DNA from: Deltaproteobacteria bacterium
GTDB taxonomy: Bacteria > Myxococcota > B64-G9
NCBI GenBank assembly: GCA_019314375.1
Contig: JAFCZJ010000093.1
Coordinates: forward strand, 1-32,959
DNA length: 32,959 bases
Direction of reading: 5' to 3'
Positions 25,354 through 32,959 of the stretch are shown here, piece after piece. Below the pieces are notes generated by a model. The model saw nothing but the letters and a program-made list of their open reading frames with translations, made no database searches and was not told the DNA's origin. Position numbers and translations under genes: made by a program. Each line of letters begins with the position of its first letter. The stretch's first letter is position 1.

Positions 25354-25983
25354 TCAGAAACTGTATCCAACCCTGTATGCCTTGTCGGCGCCGGGGGGTG
25401 CCTCGGGTAGTTCTTCAAAGCTCAGTCCGTCGGTCTTTTCCAGCGCCGTTTTGAAATCATCGGTCACCAGGATTTCCCAGGGATCGGCCGTATCCTCACC
25501 CAGCTTGCTTGCCGCGTTGACCTCGGCACCGAAGACATCGTCGTCGCCGATGCGCAACATGTCGCCGTAGCCCAGGCCGAGACAGAGCAGGATCTGCTCT
25601 TCTCCGCCCTTGTCCTTGTTGTAATCCTTCAAGGCCCGCTGCATGGCAAGGGCGCAATCCAAGGCTCGGGCGGGTCGCCGGAAGATGACCAGCATGCTGT
25701 CGCCTTCCATCTTCAACAAAACGCCGTCGTGGCTTTCGATCACAGGCGATAGCACGCGCAGGGATTCGAAGATCACTTGCAAAAAGTGCACGATACCGAA
25801 TTCCGCCACCCCGCGAGAAAAGCCGGACAAGTCGGTGAACATCACGGCCCAGCGCTCCCCAAAGAGATCGCGAATCCGAGCGTCGATGGCCACCTTGTCG
25901 GCTCCCGCTTCGAGGCGTTGGCTGATCAGGCTCTCGAGCCGATCCATCGATGCATTGGTTCCAATTCTCAGCGTATAGCCCAT
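25354..25983 (-). CDS. Soluble class III adenylate/guanylate cyclase
   Basis: A 209-residue protein made almost entirely of a class III nucleotide cyclase domain, without a membrane or sensor part. Metal-binding aspartates are Asp51 (MFTDLSGFS) and Asp95 (KMEGDSMLVIF). Lys91 stands where adenylate cyclases bind adenine. Asn156 of the transition-state pair is present in EVNAASKLGED, but the usual Arg is Lys160, as in a SKLGED subgroup. It should make cAMP, or less likely cGMP. AAGGAGGACGTT sits just before the ATG. It diverges from the receiver-protein gene and ends at a terminator shared with the lipoprotein gene. Activity may depend on a partner, since there is no regulatory domain. Confidence 0.85.
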   Translation of the reverse strand: MGYTLRIGTNASMDRLESLISQRLEAGADKVAIDARIRDLFGERWAVMFTDLSGFSRGVAEFGIVHFLQVIFESLRVLSPVIESHDGVLLKMEGDSMLVIFRRPARALDCALAMQRALKDYNKDKGGEEQILLCLGLGYGDMLRIGDDDVFGAEVNAASKLGEDTADPWEILVTDDFKTALEKTDGLSFEELPEAPPGADKAYRVGYSF

Positions 25984-26009
25984 AACGTCCTCCTTGCGGA
26001 CAGGCTGAC

Positions 26010-26038
26010 AGAATAGAGACAGCTTGAGTCCAGGTCAA
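26010..26038 (-). promoter_or_regulatory. Sigma-70-type promoter of the cyclase gene
   Basis: On the reverse strand TTGACC (26033-26038) and TATTCT (26010-26015) are 17 bases apart, matching consensus at five and four positions. Transcription would start about 20 bases before the ATG, leaving room for the AAGGAGG site. Confidence 0.5.
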
Positions 26039-26148
26039 CCTAACCCAGGGGTCATTTTCTACCCCATCAGAAAAGCCCCTCTTGTTTGGACTGATCTCGA
26101 AAACCCAAACAAATCTATGAATTACAATCACAACAGTCGAAGCCCGGC

Positions 26149-26164
26149 TTGGAATGAGCCTTGC
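26149..26164 (+). promoter_or_regulatory. Sigma-54-type promoter of the receiver gene
   Basis: CTTGGAATGAGCCTTGCAT places GG (26151-26152) and GC (26163-26164) exactly ten bases apart, with TTGCA fitting the -12 element. The CAC part of the -24 element is not conserved. Transcription would start near 26176, just ahead of the GAGGAGG site and ATG at 26196. An NtrC-type activator is encoded at the right end of this window. Confidence 0.45.
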
Positions 26165-26195
26165 ATTAACTCTGGTCAGAACAGAGGAGGATTCC

Positions 26196-26609
26196 ATGGA
26201 TTCCAGTAACAAAGCCTACATCATGGTAGCGGAAGCCCAAGCGGATCTGCGTTGGCTATACGAACGCTGGCTCAAAGACTCAGGCTTCACCGTTCGCACG
26301 GTGGCAGACGGCCCCTGGCTCTTGTCCCTGGCTCCGCCCAGTCCACCAGACTTGATCATCATCGACATGAACCTGACCGGCATCGACGCCATGGAAACCT
26401 GCCGTCGTCTCAAGCAAAACAAAGACTGTCGACATATCCCGATCATGATGGTGGGCCACCAGGGCGATGAACTGGAAAGAAGACAAGTCGAGGCCACCTG
26501 CGCCGACGGCTACATCTTGAAGCCGTTCAGCCGCACGGAACTATGCATGCTTGTCGAGCAATTGCTGCAGGTCATTCCTTCTCCCCGATACGCTACGGCG
26601 ACCGTCTAA
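26196..26609 (+). CDS. Stand-alone response regulator receiver, degenerate
   Basis: A 137-residue single receiver domain. The ATG at 26196 follows AGAGGAGGATTCC; a longer frame from 26154 would overlap the likely promoter. The phospho-acceptor Asp57 (LIIIDMNLTG) and Lys109 (YILKPFS) are present. Two other marks are altered: the usual acidic pair near the N-terminus is reduced to a single Glu13 (MVAEAQAD), and the Thr/Ser switch position in IPIMMVGHQ is Gly. It may be phosphorylated weakly or act in a non-standard way. It is convergent with the DUF4388 regulator gene, with 10 bp between the stop codons. It may take phosphoryl groups from the histidine kinase of that operon, but this is not shown. 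Confidence 0.8.
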   Translation: MDSSNKAYIMVAEAQADLRWLYERWLKDSGFTVRTVADGPWLLSLAPPSPPDLIIIDMNLTGIDAMETCRRLKQNKDCRHIPIMMVGHQGDELERRQVEATCADGYILKPFSRTELCMLVEQLLQVIPSPRYATATV

Positions 26610-26619
26610 GAACAACTGA

Positions 26620-27327
26620 CTACTTCGCCGCCTCATCCTTCTGGCGCATGGCCTCCATCAGCAAGGTCGGCAGGGATTCGTTGATGGTGTTGCTCGGCAC
26701 CTCATGAATGGTTTCTATCTCCATCTCCGCGCCTTCCCAGGTCATCAACTCCATGGCGGCACCCGCCCCGACGAATTCATCGTATTCAGCATGCACCAGT
26801 TGTCCATCCGACAGATACATGGAGCCGGCCCGACCATCGCCTGCCAGCAGCCTGAGCACCACGGTCTTTCGCTCAACACTCAGCAGTTGCAAAAAACCGG
26901 GGATGGAAACGCCCCTCAAAAACCCCGAGCGCTCTTCATCGGGTCCCTGGCCCAGTACGGATGCAATGCTGCTTTCCAGGTTCTCCATGTCCACCGGCTT
27001 GTGAAGAAAACGCACCGCGCCGGTCCGTCGGGACCAAGCCTCCAATTCGGGCGTACCGTATGCGCTCATGACCATGAACTTCATTTTCGGAAACATCCTG
27101 CGACATGTCAGCAAGAGCTGCAGCCCATCCATGCCTGGCATCCGAATGTCGCTGACGACCAGGTCGGGGTGGTAACGCTCTATCATCTCCAAGGCCTGCT
27201 GGGCGTCCGAGGCGGTCATCACGGCATATCCATACTGATTATCCCGCAGCCAGGCTTGCATGCCTCGCCTTAAGGGCTCCTCGTCCTCGACCAGCAGAAC
27301 CAGCGCTTCCATATGGGCATTACTCAC
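26620..27327 (-). CDS. Response regulator with C-terminal DUF4388 (PATAN) domain
   Basis: A 235-residue protein. The GTG at 27327 is chosen because GAGAGG lies six bases before it; the frame opens at 27393, inside the upstream gene. The receiver domain (about 8-125) has the acidic pair in LLVEDEEP, phospho-acceptor Asp60 (LVVSDIRMPGMDG), the Ser switch in VMSAYG and the HKPVD lysine. Residues about 130-225 match the DUF4388/PATAN type (LRGVSIPGFLQLLSVERKT, GSMYLSDGQLVHAEY), a protein-interaction domain common in gliding and predatory bacteria. It is the last gene of the five-gene signalling operon, 10 bp after the PilZ gene. It has no DNA-binding domain, so its output is probably through protein contacts. 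Confidence 0.85.
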   Translation of the reverse strand: MSNAHMEALVLLVEDEEPLRRGMQAWLRDNQYGYAVMTASDAQQALEMIERYHPDLVVSDIRMPGMDGLQLLLTCRRMFPKMKFMVMSAYGTPELEAWSRRTGAVRFLHKPVDMENLESSIASVLGQGPDEERSGFLRGVSIPGFLQLLSVERKTVVLRLLAGDGRAGSMYLSDGQLVHAEYDEFVGAGAAMELMTWEGAEMEIETIHEVPSNTINESLPTLLMEAMRQKDEAAK

Positions 27328-27337
27328 GATGCACCTC

Positions 27338-28288
27338 TCATCCCAGGTCGTAGAGAATGGGGTCCCTTCTTCGGATGAATTCACGAATGGCAAACTGATC
27401 CGTTTCCGCCAAATCCAAGAACCGCAGACCCACCCCAGGTGCCAAATCCTTGGTGTACTGAGTATATTCTCGCACCCAGCAGACCACCCCTCGAGTCTGG
27501 ATGGTTCTGTGTTCCGGCAGGTTCAGGCTCAGAGCCAGCTCGGTGCCCAAAGGAATATCATCATAGGTGGCGAGGAACAGACCACCCTCCGAGAGGTTTT
27601 CGGTCAAGCCCATGAAGAAGTTGTTGTCCGAATGCATGGCCACGTCCACGACAACATTGGCTCTAGGGCTGCTTCGCTGATTGACGAGTTCATCATCGGC
27701 CTCGGACGCCTTCGCCTCGCTCTGGGGCTCTTGCTGGGCATCGGGTTGCACCTGCGGGGCGGCTTCCTGCGGGCCGGCTTCCTGCGGGGCGGCTTCCTGC
27801 GGGCCGGCTTCCTGCGGGGCGGCTTCCTGCGGGGCGGCTTCCTGCGGGGCGGCTTCCTGCGGGGCGGCTTCCTGCGGGGCGGCTTGAGCCTGTTCGGCTT
27901 GAGCCTGTTCGGCTTGAGCCTGTTCGGCTTGAGCCTGTTCGGCTTGAGCCTGTTCGGCTTGAGCCTGTTCGGCTTGAGCCTGTTCGGCTTGAGCAATCTG
28001 GACCCGCATCAAGTCGGCCTGTTTTTTGCGCGCCAACATCTCAGTGCGTCTGTCACCTATGCTGACTGCCTGTGCCTGCACTTGCTTCTTGCGCTGCTGC
28101 AACTCCGCCTCCGCCTTGGCCAACTGATTGATGGCGGTCTCGAGTTGAGCGGCCTCCTCATCCAGGCGGGCCTGTCCAGTCAGGATGGCCTGTTGCTCCA
28201 GATCGACTTCGTTCAACTCCGCAAGCACCTGCAGCCGCTGGGCTTCCAAATCCTGCTCTGCCTGAAGCACACTGTTTTCACCTTGCAT
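27338..28288 (-). CDS. Coiled-coil protein with C-terminal PilZ domain
   Basis: A 316-residue predicted c-di-GMP effector. The ATG at 28288 has GGAGGTGTGTC directly before it and is preferred over an in-frame start ten codons upstream. Residues about 5-110 are a charged coiled coil. Then follow seven AEQAQ units and eight PQEA(A/G) units of low complexity. The PilZ domain (about 203-300) has both c-di-GMP motifs: RSSPR (Arg205, Arg209) and NLSEGG (Asn231, Ser233, Gly236). It is related to the PilZ subtype abundant in Myxococcus. Its gene lies 22 bp after the HD-GYP gene, so the phosphodiesterase and a c-di-GMP reader are made together. The coiled coil may let it oligomerise or attach to a partner. 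Confidence 0.85.
   Translation of the reverse strand: MQGENSVLQAEQDLEAQRLQVLAELNEVDLEQQAILTGQARLDEEAAQLETAINQLAKAEAELQQRKKQVQAQAVSIGDRRTEMLARKKQADLMRVQIAQAEQAQAEQAQAEQAQAEQAQAEQAQAEQAQAEQAQAAPQEAAPQEAAPQEAAPQEAAPQEAGPQEAAPQEAGPQEAAPQVQPDAQQEPQSEAKASEADDELVNQRSSPRANVVVDVAMHSDNNFFMGLTENLSEGGLFLATYDDIPLGTELALSLNLPEHRTIQTRGVVCWVREYTQYTKDLAPGVGLRFLDLAETDQFAIREFIRRRDPILYDLG
27764..27990 (-). repeat. Two adjacent 15-bp in-frame minisatellites in the PilZ gene
   Basis: Eight copies of a 15-bp unit (reverse complement of GGCTTCCTGCGGGGC, encoding PQEAA or PQEAG) adjoin seven copies of another 15-bp unit (reverse complement of GCTTGAGCCTGTTCG, encoding AEQAQ). Both keep the frame when copy number changes and form the linker between coiled coil and PilZ domain. 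Confidence 0.9.
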
Positions 28289-28310
28289 GACACACCTCCA
28301 AGCCAGCCAT

Positions 28311-29366
28311 CTATTCAATGATCAATTTTTTGCCCGCCACCTCGATCCGACCCGCATCCAGTTCCACGACGAAGGCGTCCGTCACCTGTGGGTCGAATTG
28401 GCTTCCTCTGCAGCGCAGGAATTCCTTGCGAATATACTCAGGATCGCAGGCGTCCCGGTAGACCCGATTTGAAGTCATGGCCTCATAGGCATCCACCAGA
28501 TGCACGATACGGGCAGCCAGCAAGATCTCCCCACCACCCAAACCATCCGGATAGCCTGTACCGTCATAATTCTCATGGTGGTGTCGAATGATGCCGTGGA
28601 TGTTTTCCGAAAACTTCATCGGCTCCACGATGGAGGCACCGATTTGTGGGTGCCGCTTGATGACCGCGTATTCCTCATCCGTCAACTTGCCGGGTTTTAA
28701 TAGAATCTGATCCGGCACCCCAATTTTGCCCAAATCATGCAGAAGGCCACCGATGCGCAGGTCTTCAAGCACCACATCCGGCAAACCCATGGCTTTGCCC
28801 AAGGCCACTGCATACAGAGCCACTTTCTCGGAGTGTCGATGCGTGTATTCATCCCGCGCATCCACCGCGCGGGCCAAAGCGAAGGCAGCCGATGTGGCCT
28901 GCAGCTCGATCTCGCGGGCCAAAGCCTGGCTGCCGCCGGCATCGTCGCCACCGCCATCCATGAGTGCCTTGTGATTCCGCACGCCGTCCTCCACGGAACG
29001 ACGCAGGACCTCCGAGTCCCAGGGCTTGGTGAGGAAGGCCTTGACCAAATTGCGATTGACCGCATCCGCCGCCACACGGATGTCGTCGCAAGCTGTCATC
29101 ATGATGCCCACCACCTTCGGCCAGCGCCGACGGACCAATGCCAGCAATTCCAAACCGTTCATGCCGGGCATCATGTAGTCGCTGATCATGACGGCCACGT
29201 CCTGCTGACTCAAAACCGAGATGGCCTCGGATGGACTCTTGGCCACCACCACCTTGACCTGGCTACGCCGCAACTGCCTGCGTACGGCCAAAAGAATGGC
29301 CTCTTCATCATCTACGATGAGTACGATGGGATCGTCATCGACTTGTTCGAGTTTGTCATTTTCCAT
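28311..29366 (-). CDS. Response regulator with HD-GYP c-di-GMP phosphodiesterase domain
   Basis: A 351-residue RpfG-like protein that should hydrolyse c-di-GMP when phosphorylated. The ATG at 29366 is six bases after GGGAG and is preferred over the ATG at 29372. The receiver domain (about 13-130) has VDDEE, phospho-acceptor Asp63 (ISDYMMPGMNG), the Thr switch in IMMTACDD and the lysine in FLTKPWD. The HD-GYP domain (about 160-335) has the metal-binding RHSEK, HDLGKIG (His210-Asp211), HPQIGA and HHHENYDGTGYP (Gly271-Tyr272-Pro273) motifs, all intact. It lies 17 bp after the histidine kinase gene and just before the PilZ gene. The likely donor of its phosphoryl group is that kinase. Confidence 0.92.
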   Translation of the reverse strand: MENDKLEQVDDDPIVLIVDDEEAILLAVRRQLRRSQVKVVVAKSPSEAISVLSQQDVAVMISDYMMPGMNGLELLALVRRRWPKVVGIMMTACDDIRVAADAVNRNLVKAFLTKPWDSEVLRRSVEDGVRNHKALMDGGGDDAGGSQALAREIELQATSAAFALARAVDARDEYTHRHSEKVALYAVALGKAMGLPDVVLEDLRIGGLLHDLGKIGVPDQILLKPGKLTDEEYAVIKRHPQIGASIVEPMKFSENIHGIIRHHHENYDGTGYPDGLGGGEILLAARIVHLVDAYEAMTSNRVYRDACDPEYIRKEFLRCRGSQFDPQVTDAFVVELDAGRIEVAGKKLIIE

Positions 29367-29383
29367 GACCATCTCCCTCGCTC

Positions 29384-31540
29384 CTACTGGTCATTGTCCT
29401 GTGCGACCAATGGAAGGCTCACTCGAAAGGTTGTGCCTTGCCCTATTTGACTGGTTACGGTGAGCTGCCCACCGTGTCTCTTGACTATCTTGTAGCCGAT
29501 ACTCAGACCCAAGCCTGTCCCCACGCCCCTTGGCTTGGTCGTGAAGAAGGGCTCAAAGATCCGGCGCTGGGTATCGGAGTCCATGCCGCATCCGTTGTCG
29601 CCGACCTCGACGACGATTTGATCCCCAATCACCTTCGTGCGCAGTTCAATGAGGCCCTCTCGTTCGATCGCCTGGGTGGCATTATACAGAAGATTCAAAA
29701 ACACCTGACCCAGTTGTGAGGGAAAGCATCGAATCTGCGGCAGTTCTCCATAATCCCTCGTCACTTTGGCCTTGTACTTAATCTGATTCCAAAGAATATT
29801 GACCGCTCCATCCAGCACCTGGTTGACGTCTCCGTATTCCCTGGACTCCATGTCATCTCGGGCGAATCCCTTCAGATCATCAACAATCTTCAACACCCGC
29901 TCGATGCCGATGTGGGTCTCCTTGATGCAGTTGGGCAGGTCCTCCAAGACGAAATCCAGACCCACTTTCTCGGCGGCCTTGTCCGCAGCGGCCAAGCGAT
30001 CAGGATCGTCTTTCGCACCCATGGCTTGGAGCACTTGTCGCATGTCTTGAACGTACTCTTCCAAAGAATTGAGGTTGGAGTTCACATAGGCCAAGGGGTT
30101 GTTGATCTCATGGGCCACCCCGGAGGCCAATTCGCCGATGGTCACCAACTTGTCCCGACGCATGACCGCCTGCTCGATATCGCGCTGCTGCTCCACCTCT
30201 TCCTCGCGCTCCAGGGCCCGAGCCGCCTCACCCGCCAGCAACAACCCGATGTCGACCGCATCGCGGCTGAAGAGATGGCGGTCGTTCTGGCTGCTGACGC
30301 AAAGCACGCCAAGAAGTGCGTCACGTCCCCGCATGGGCACGCACAGACCCACGGCAGGGGATGCCCCCGAGCTCATGCCCGCCAATCTCGGATCGCCGTC
30401 GGCGCATTCCATGATGAGCTGGGGCTTGCTGAACTCCTGCATCCACTCAGAAAACTTCCCACCCAGGTCGACCCGCTCTTCGCTTGATGCCTGACCCATG
30501 CCATAAGCCGCTGCTCGTCGCAGAGAGCAACCATCGGGCTGCACCAGGAGCACGCTTGCGTTGTCGGCACCGGTAAAACGAATCATCTGCTGCAAGAGGA
30601 TCTTGAGCAGCTCATCGGTCTCCATGCCCGAGGCAATGGCATGCTGCAACTCCACCAGGGCCGAAAGGTCGGAACGCCCCACTTGATCCTGAAACAATTG
30701 CCTGAACTGCATGCTGCGCCGCAAGGCAGCCTCAAGTAAATCGGGCTGCAAGGGTTTCTGGAGGAGGCCGTTGGCACCTTTCCACAGGGCAGACACGCCC
30801 AGATCCCGATCGAGACTGCCGGTCACGGCCAAAATGGGCATCTCGGGATGCCGCTCACGTACGGTGGCGATGAGATCCGGACCTGAACCTCCGGGCAAGA
30901 CCAAATCCATGAGCAGGATATCGATTGAATCCTGCTCGATAAGTTCAATCAAACCTTCCGGGGTCATCGCCGTACGACAGGTATATCCCAGTTTGCTCAG
31001 CATGGATGAGACCAGGCCGAGAAAAAACCTATCATCGTCCACCACTAAGACAGTGCCCTTTTTCTGGGGATCCCACCCATGCCCGTCGGCCTCCTGTTCG
31101 GAAAAAGCCCCACCGCCTCGGATGCTTTCAGAGTCGGTCAGGACCACACCCTCTTCACCCTTTCGAATATGCTCGACCAAGCGACGCAGGGTATCTGAAC
31201 TCCAAGGTTTGTTGACCAGGATCTGCACGGTCCCATCGCCCCGGGCATCTTGAAGGCGATCGTCAACAAAACCGCCGGTCAAAATCACCCGACCGACGGC
31301 CGGATCCTTGGAGCGAACCTGGGACAGAAAGGCCACCCCATTGGTGCCCGGCATGTAGTAATCCGAAATCACCGCATGAGGCCGCTCATCATCCATGGCC
31401 ATCAAGGCATCAGCCGCCTTGGTAAAGGTACGCACCTTATGGCCAAGACGACTTACTGCCCGAGCCAAGGTACGCAGCACGCTCGGTTCATCGTCCACGA
31501 GAAAAAGAACCAGAAGGCCGTCTTGGTTTGTATCCAGCAT
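29384..31540 (-). CDS. Histidine kinase with two N-terminal receivers and a GAF domain
   Basis: A 718-residue soluble hybrid kinase. The ATG at 31540 follows AGGAGGCGGTG and shares one base with the stop codon of the upstream activator gene (TGATG); a longer frame lies within that gene. Domain order: receiver 1 (about 9-127, Asp60 in ISDYYMPGTNG), receiver 2 (about 162-285, Asp212 in LLMDLVLPGGSG), GAF (about 310-455, with GLCVPMRGRDALLGVL), HisKA with His477 (ASGVAHEINNPLAY), and HATPase (N-box Asn620, DNGCGM at 648, GTGLGL at 674). No membrane helix is seen, so the signal is probably internal or comes from a partner. Receiver 1 shares the KPW lysine motif with the HD-GYP protein, which suggests common origin. 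It is the only kinase in the operon. Confidence 0.9.
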   Translation of the reverse strand: MLDTNQDGLLVLFLVDDEPSVLRTLARAVSRLGHKVRTFTKAADALMAMDDERPHAVISDYYMPGTNGVAFLSQVRSKDPAVGRVILTGGFVDDRLQDARGDGTVQILVNKPWSSDTLRRLVEHIRKGEEGVVLTDSESIRGGGAFSEQEADGHGWDPQKKGTVLVVDDDRFFLGLVSSMLSKLGYTCRTAMTPEGLIELIEQDSIDILLMDLVLPGGSGPDLIATVRERHPEMPILAVTGSLDRDLGVSALWKGANGLLQKPLQPDLLEAALRRSMQFRQLFQDQVGRSDLSALVELQHAIASGMETDELLKILLQQMIRFTGADNASVLLVQPDGCSLRRAAAYGMGQASSEERVDLGGKFSEWMQEFSKPQLIMECADGDPRLAGMSSGASPAVGLCVPMRGRDALLGVLCVSSQNDRHLFSRDAVDIGLLLAGEAARALEREEEVEQQRDIEQAVMRRDKLVTIGELASGVAHEINNPLAYVNSNLNSLEEYVQDMRQVLQAMGAKDDPDRLAAADKAAEKVGLDFVLEDLPNCIKETHIGIERVLKIVDDLKGFARDDMESREYGDVNQVLDGAVNILWNQIKYKAKVTRDYGELPQIRCFPSQLGQVFLNLLYNATQAIEREGLIELRTKVIGDQIVVEVGDNGCGMDSDTQRRIFEPFFTTKPRGVGTGLGLSIGYKIVKRHGGQLTVTSQIGQGTTFRVSLPLVAQDNDQ

Positions 31541-32959
31541 CACCGCCTCCTCTCCGAGGCAGTCGCCTTGTCGGAAAACTGGCTCAGATCCATGTTGTTC
31601 TTTCGGATGATGCGCTTGAAATTGCTTCGATCCATGCCGGCCTGGCGAGAAGCCCGGCTGACGTTGCCCTCGCACTCGGTCAAAATCTCAAGCAAATACT
31701 TCTGCTCAAACTCCGCGATGGCTACCTGGCGTGCCTCGCGGAAGGGAAGCTCGGTCAAGACCGTACCCTCCGGTCGACGGGCAGGCCCCTGTGCCCTGAG
31801 GTTTTCCGGCAAGTCAGGAAGCAAAATCTCATTTTTTCGGCAAAGAACAACAGCGCGTTCGACAACATTCTCCAACTCTCGAACATTGCCCGGCCAGTTG
31901 TATCGCTCAAGCAGGCTCAAAGCATCGTGTCCGATGGTCTGGATGTCCTTTCCTGTTCGCTTGTTGTGCTTGCGCAAAAAGTGCAAGGCCAGAAGCGAGA
32001 CATCACCAATGCGGATTCGCAAAGGCGGCAAATCGATGCTGATAACGTTCAATCGATAGAACAAATCCTCCCGAAAGAGACCTTCCTTCGTGGCCCGCTC
32101 AAGATTCAGGTTGCTGGCGGCAATAACGCGTACGTCCACTCTACGAATTTCGTTGGATCCCACCCGCTTCATCTCGCCTTCCTGCAGCACACGCAACAAC
32201 TTGACCTGGGTGGACGACGGCACTTCTCCAATCTCGTCTAAGAAAATGGAGCCACCATCACAGACTTCGAAAAGGCCGCGTTTGGTATTTGTGGCGCCGG
32301 TGAAGGCACCTTTCTCGTGTCCGAACAATTCGCTTTCCAGCAAGGTGTCCGTCAAAGCAGCGCAATTGATGGCCACAAAGGGCCGCGCTTGACGAGGACT
32401 GCGATGATGGATGGCCTTGGCCACCAACTCCTTGCCTGTCCCGCTCTCCCCTTGAACCAACACGGTGGAGGACGAGTAGGCCACACCATCAATCATGTCA
32501 AAGACCTTCCGCATGGACGGGCTGGAACCGACCAGGCCTTCGAAGCTGTCTTGCACATCCAACAAACTTTCCAGCTCTCGGTTGCGCTGCAAAAGGCGCT
32601 TGTGCCTGGCTGCTTTCAAAACCGTCAAGGCCGCGGCATCGATATTAACGAAAGGCTTGGTCAAAAAGTCGTAAGCACCCCGCTTGACAGCCTCCACCGC
32701 CGTCTCGACCGTGGCGAAGGCGGTCATCATCACCACTTCGGTTTCAAAACTGCGTTCTTTGATGTCGCGCAAGAGATCAATGCCCGAGACCCCGGGAAGA
32801 CGAATATCCAGGAGGGTGACATCCGGACGCCAAGCCTCCACCAGTTCCATCAACTCGGCGCCGTCGGACAAGGTTCGAATTTCGCAATGGTGTTCCTCCA
32901 AAATTCGCCGCCAGGCCTGCAACATGAAGGGCTCATCGTCGACAACGAGCACTTTCCAT
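31540..32959 (-). CDS. NtrC-family sigma-54 response regulator, 5' end cut off
   Basis: At least 470 residues. The frame continues past the first visible GTG at 32952 to the window edge (reading WKVLVVDDEP), so the true start probably lies outside. Numbering from that GTG, the receiver has VVDDE, Asp49 (LLDIRLPG), Thr77 and Lys99. The AAA+ domain (about 139-370) has Walker A GESGTGKE (168-175), the sigma-54 contact loop GAFTGA (215-220) and Walker B LDE (Asp239-Glu240). A Fis-type helix-turn-helix lies at about 429-451 (GNVSRASRQAGMDRSNFKR). It should activate sigma-54 promoters when phosphorylated. A sigma-54-like site stands before the receiver gene at 26196. It is the first visible gene of the signalling operon, translationally coupled to the histidine kinase gene. 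Confidence 0.93.
   Translation of the reverse strand, partial: WKVLVVDDEPFMLQAWRRILEEHHCEIRTLSDGAELMELVEAWRPDVTLLDIRLPGVSGIDLLRDIKERSFETEVVMMTAFATVETAVEAVKRGAYDFLTKPFVNIDAAALTVLKAARHKRLLQRNRELESLLDVQDSFEGLVGSSPSMRKVFDMIDGVAYSSSTVLVQGESGTGKELVAKAIHHRSPRQARPFVAINCAALTDTLLESELFGHEKGAFTGATNTKRGLFEVCDGGSIFLDEIGEVPSSTQVKLLRVLQEGEMKRVGSNEIRRVDVRVIAASNLNLERATKEGLFREDLFYRLNVISIDLPPLRIRIGDVSLLALHFLRKHNKRTGKDIQTIGHDALSLLERYNWPGNVRELENVVERAVVLCRKNEILLPDLPENLRAQGPARRPEGTVLTELPFREARQVAIAEFEQKYLLEILTECEGNVSRASRQAGMDRSNFKRIIRKNNMDLSQFSDKATASERRR

Overview
The window is a 33 kb piece of a moderately GC-rich bacterial chromosome. Several features point to a deltaproteobacterial lineage in the broad sense (Myxococcota, Bradymonadota and relatives): a Ser/Thr kinase with the HRDISPQN catalytic loop and a PEGA tail, a PilZ domain of the kind common in Myxococcus, DUF4388 response regulators, cysteine-repeat lipoproteins with a lamin-tail domain, and many lipoproteins with TPR or MORN repeats. 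This placement is inferred from gene content, not from a marker gene. No rRNA, tRNA, CRISPR array, transposase or phage gene was seen.

Layout. 1-247: no convincing gene. 248-3800: a membrane-anchored alpha/beta hydrolase, divergent from a two-gene dehydrogenase operon (Tat-exported small subunit plus GMC flavoprotein with a cysteine cluster). 3801-5245: an AAA ATPase of the DUF4143 type with its own promoter, which holds a palindromic box. 5251-5564: four tandem 79-bp REP-like hairpin units between convergent genes. 5574-9202: topoisomerase I and adenylate kinase. 9295-13311: a reverse-strand operon of an unrecognised 776-residue protein, a small secreted coiled-coil protein and an OmpA-like lipoprotein. 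13347-19701: murB, a TPR lipoprotein, a MORN-repeat protein and a transmembrane Ser/Thr kinase, all co-directional. 19696-21006: two small membrane proteins that share a six-cysteine C-terminal domain.

21201-25330: two tandem paralogous lipoproteins with 7 and 3 copies of an eight-cysteine repeat, an OB-like domain and a lamin-tail domain. Each has the same ribosome-binding leader and the same terminator. A nested repeat block lies between the second gene and its terminator.

25354-32959: signalling genes. A soluble class III nucleotide cyclase and a degenerate receiver protein (with a sigma-54-type promoter) diverge from each other. A tightly packed reverse-strand operon then encodes, in transcription order, an NtrC-type sigma-54 activator (cut by the window edge), a histidine kinase with two N-terminal receivers, a receiver-HD-GYP c-di-GMP phosphodiesterase, a coiled-coil PilZ protein and a receiver-DUF4388 protein. 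One kinase sits among six receiver domains, next to a c-di-GMP hydrolase and a c-di-GMP binding protein. This suggests a branched phosphorelay that controls both transcription and c-di-GMP output.

The less described parts are the 776-residue protein operon, the paired six-cysteine membrane proteins, the cysteine-repeat lipoprotein pair with its repeat elements, and the boxed promoter of the DUF4143 ATPase.
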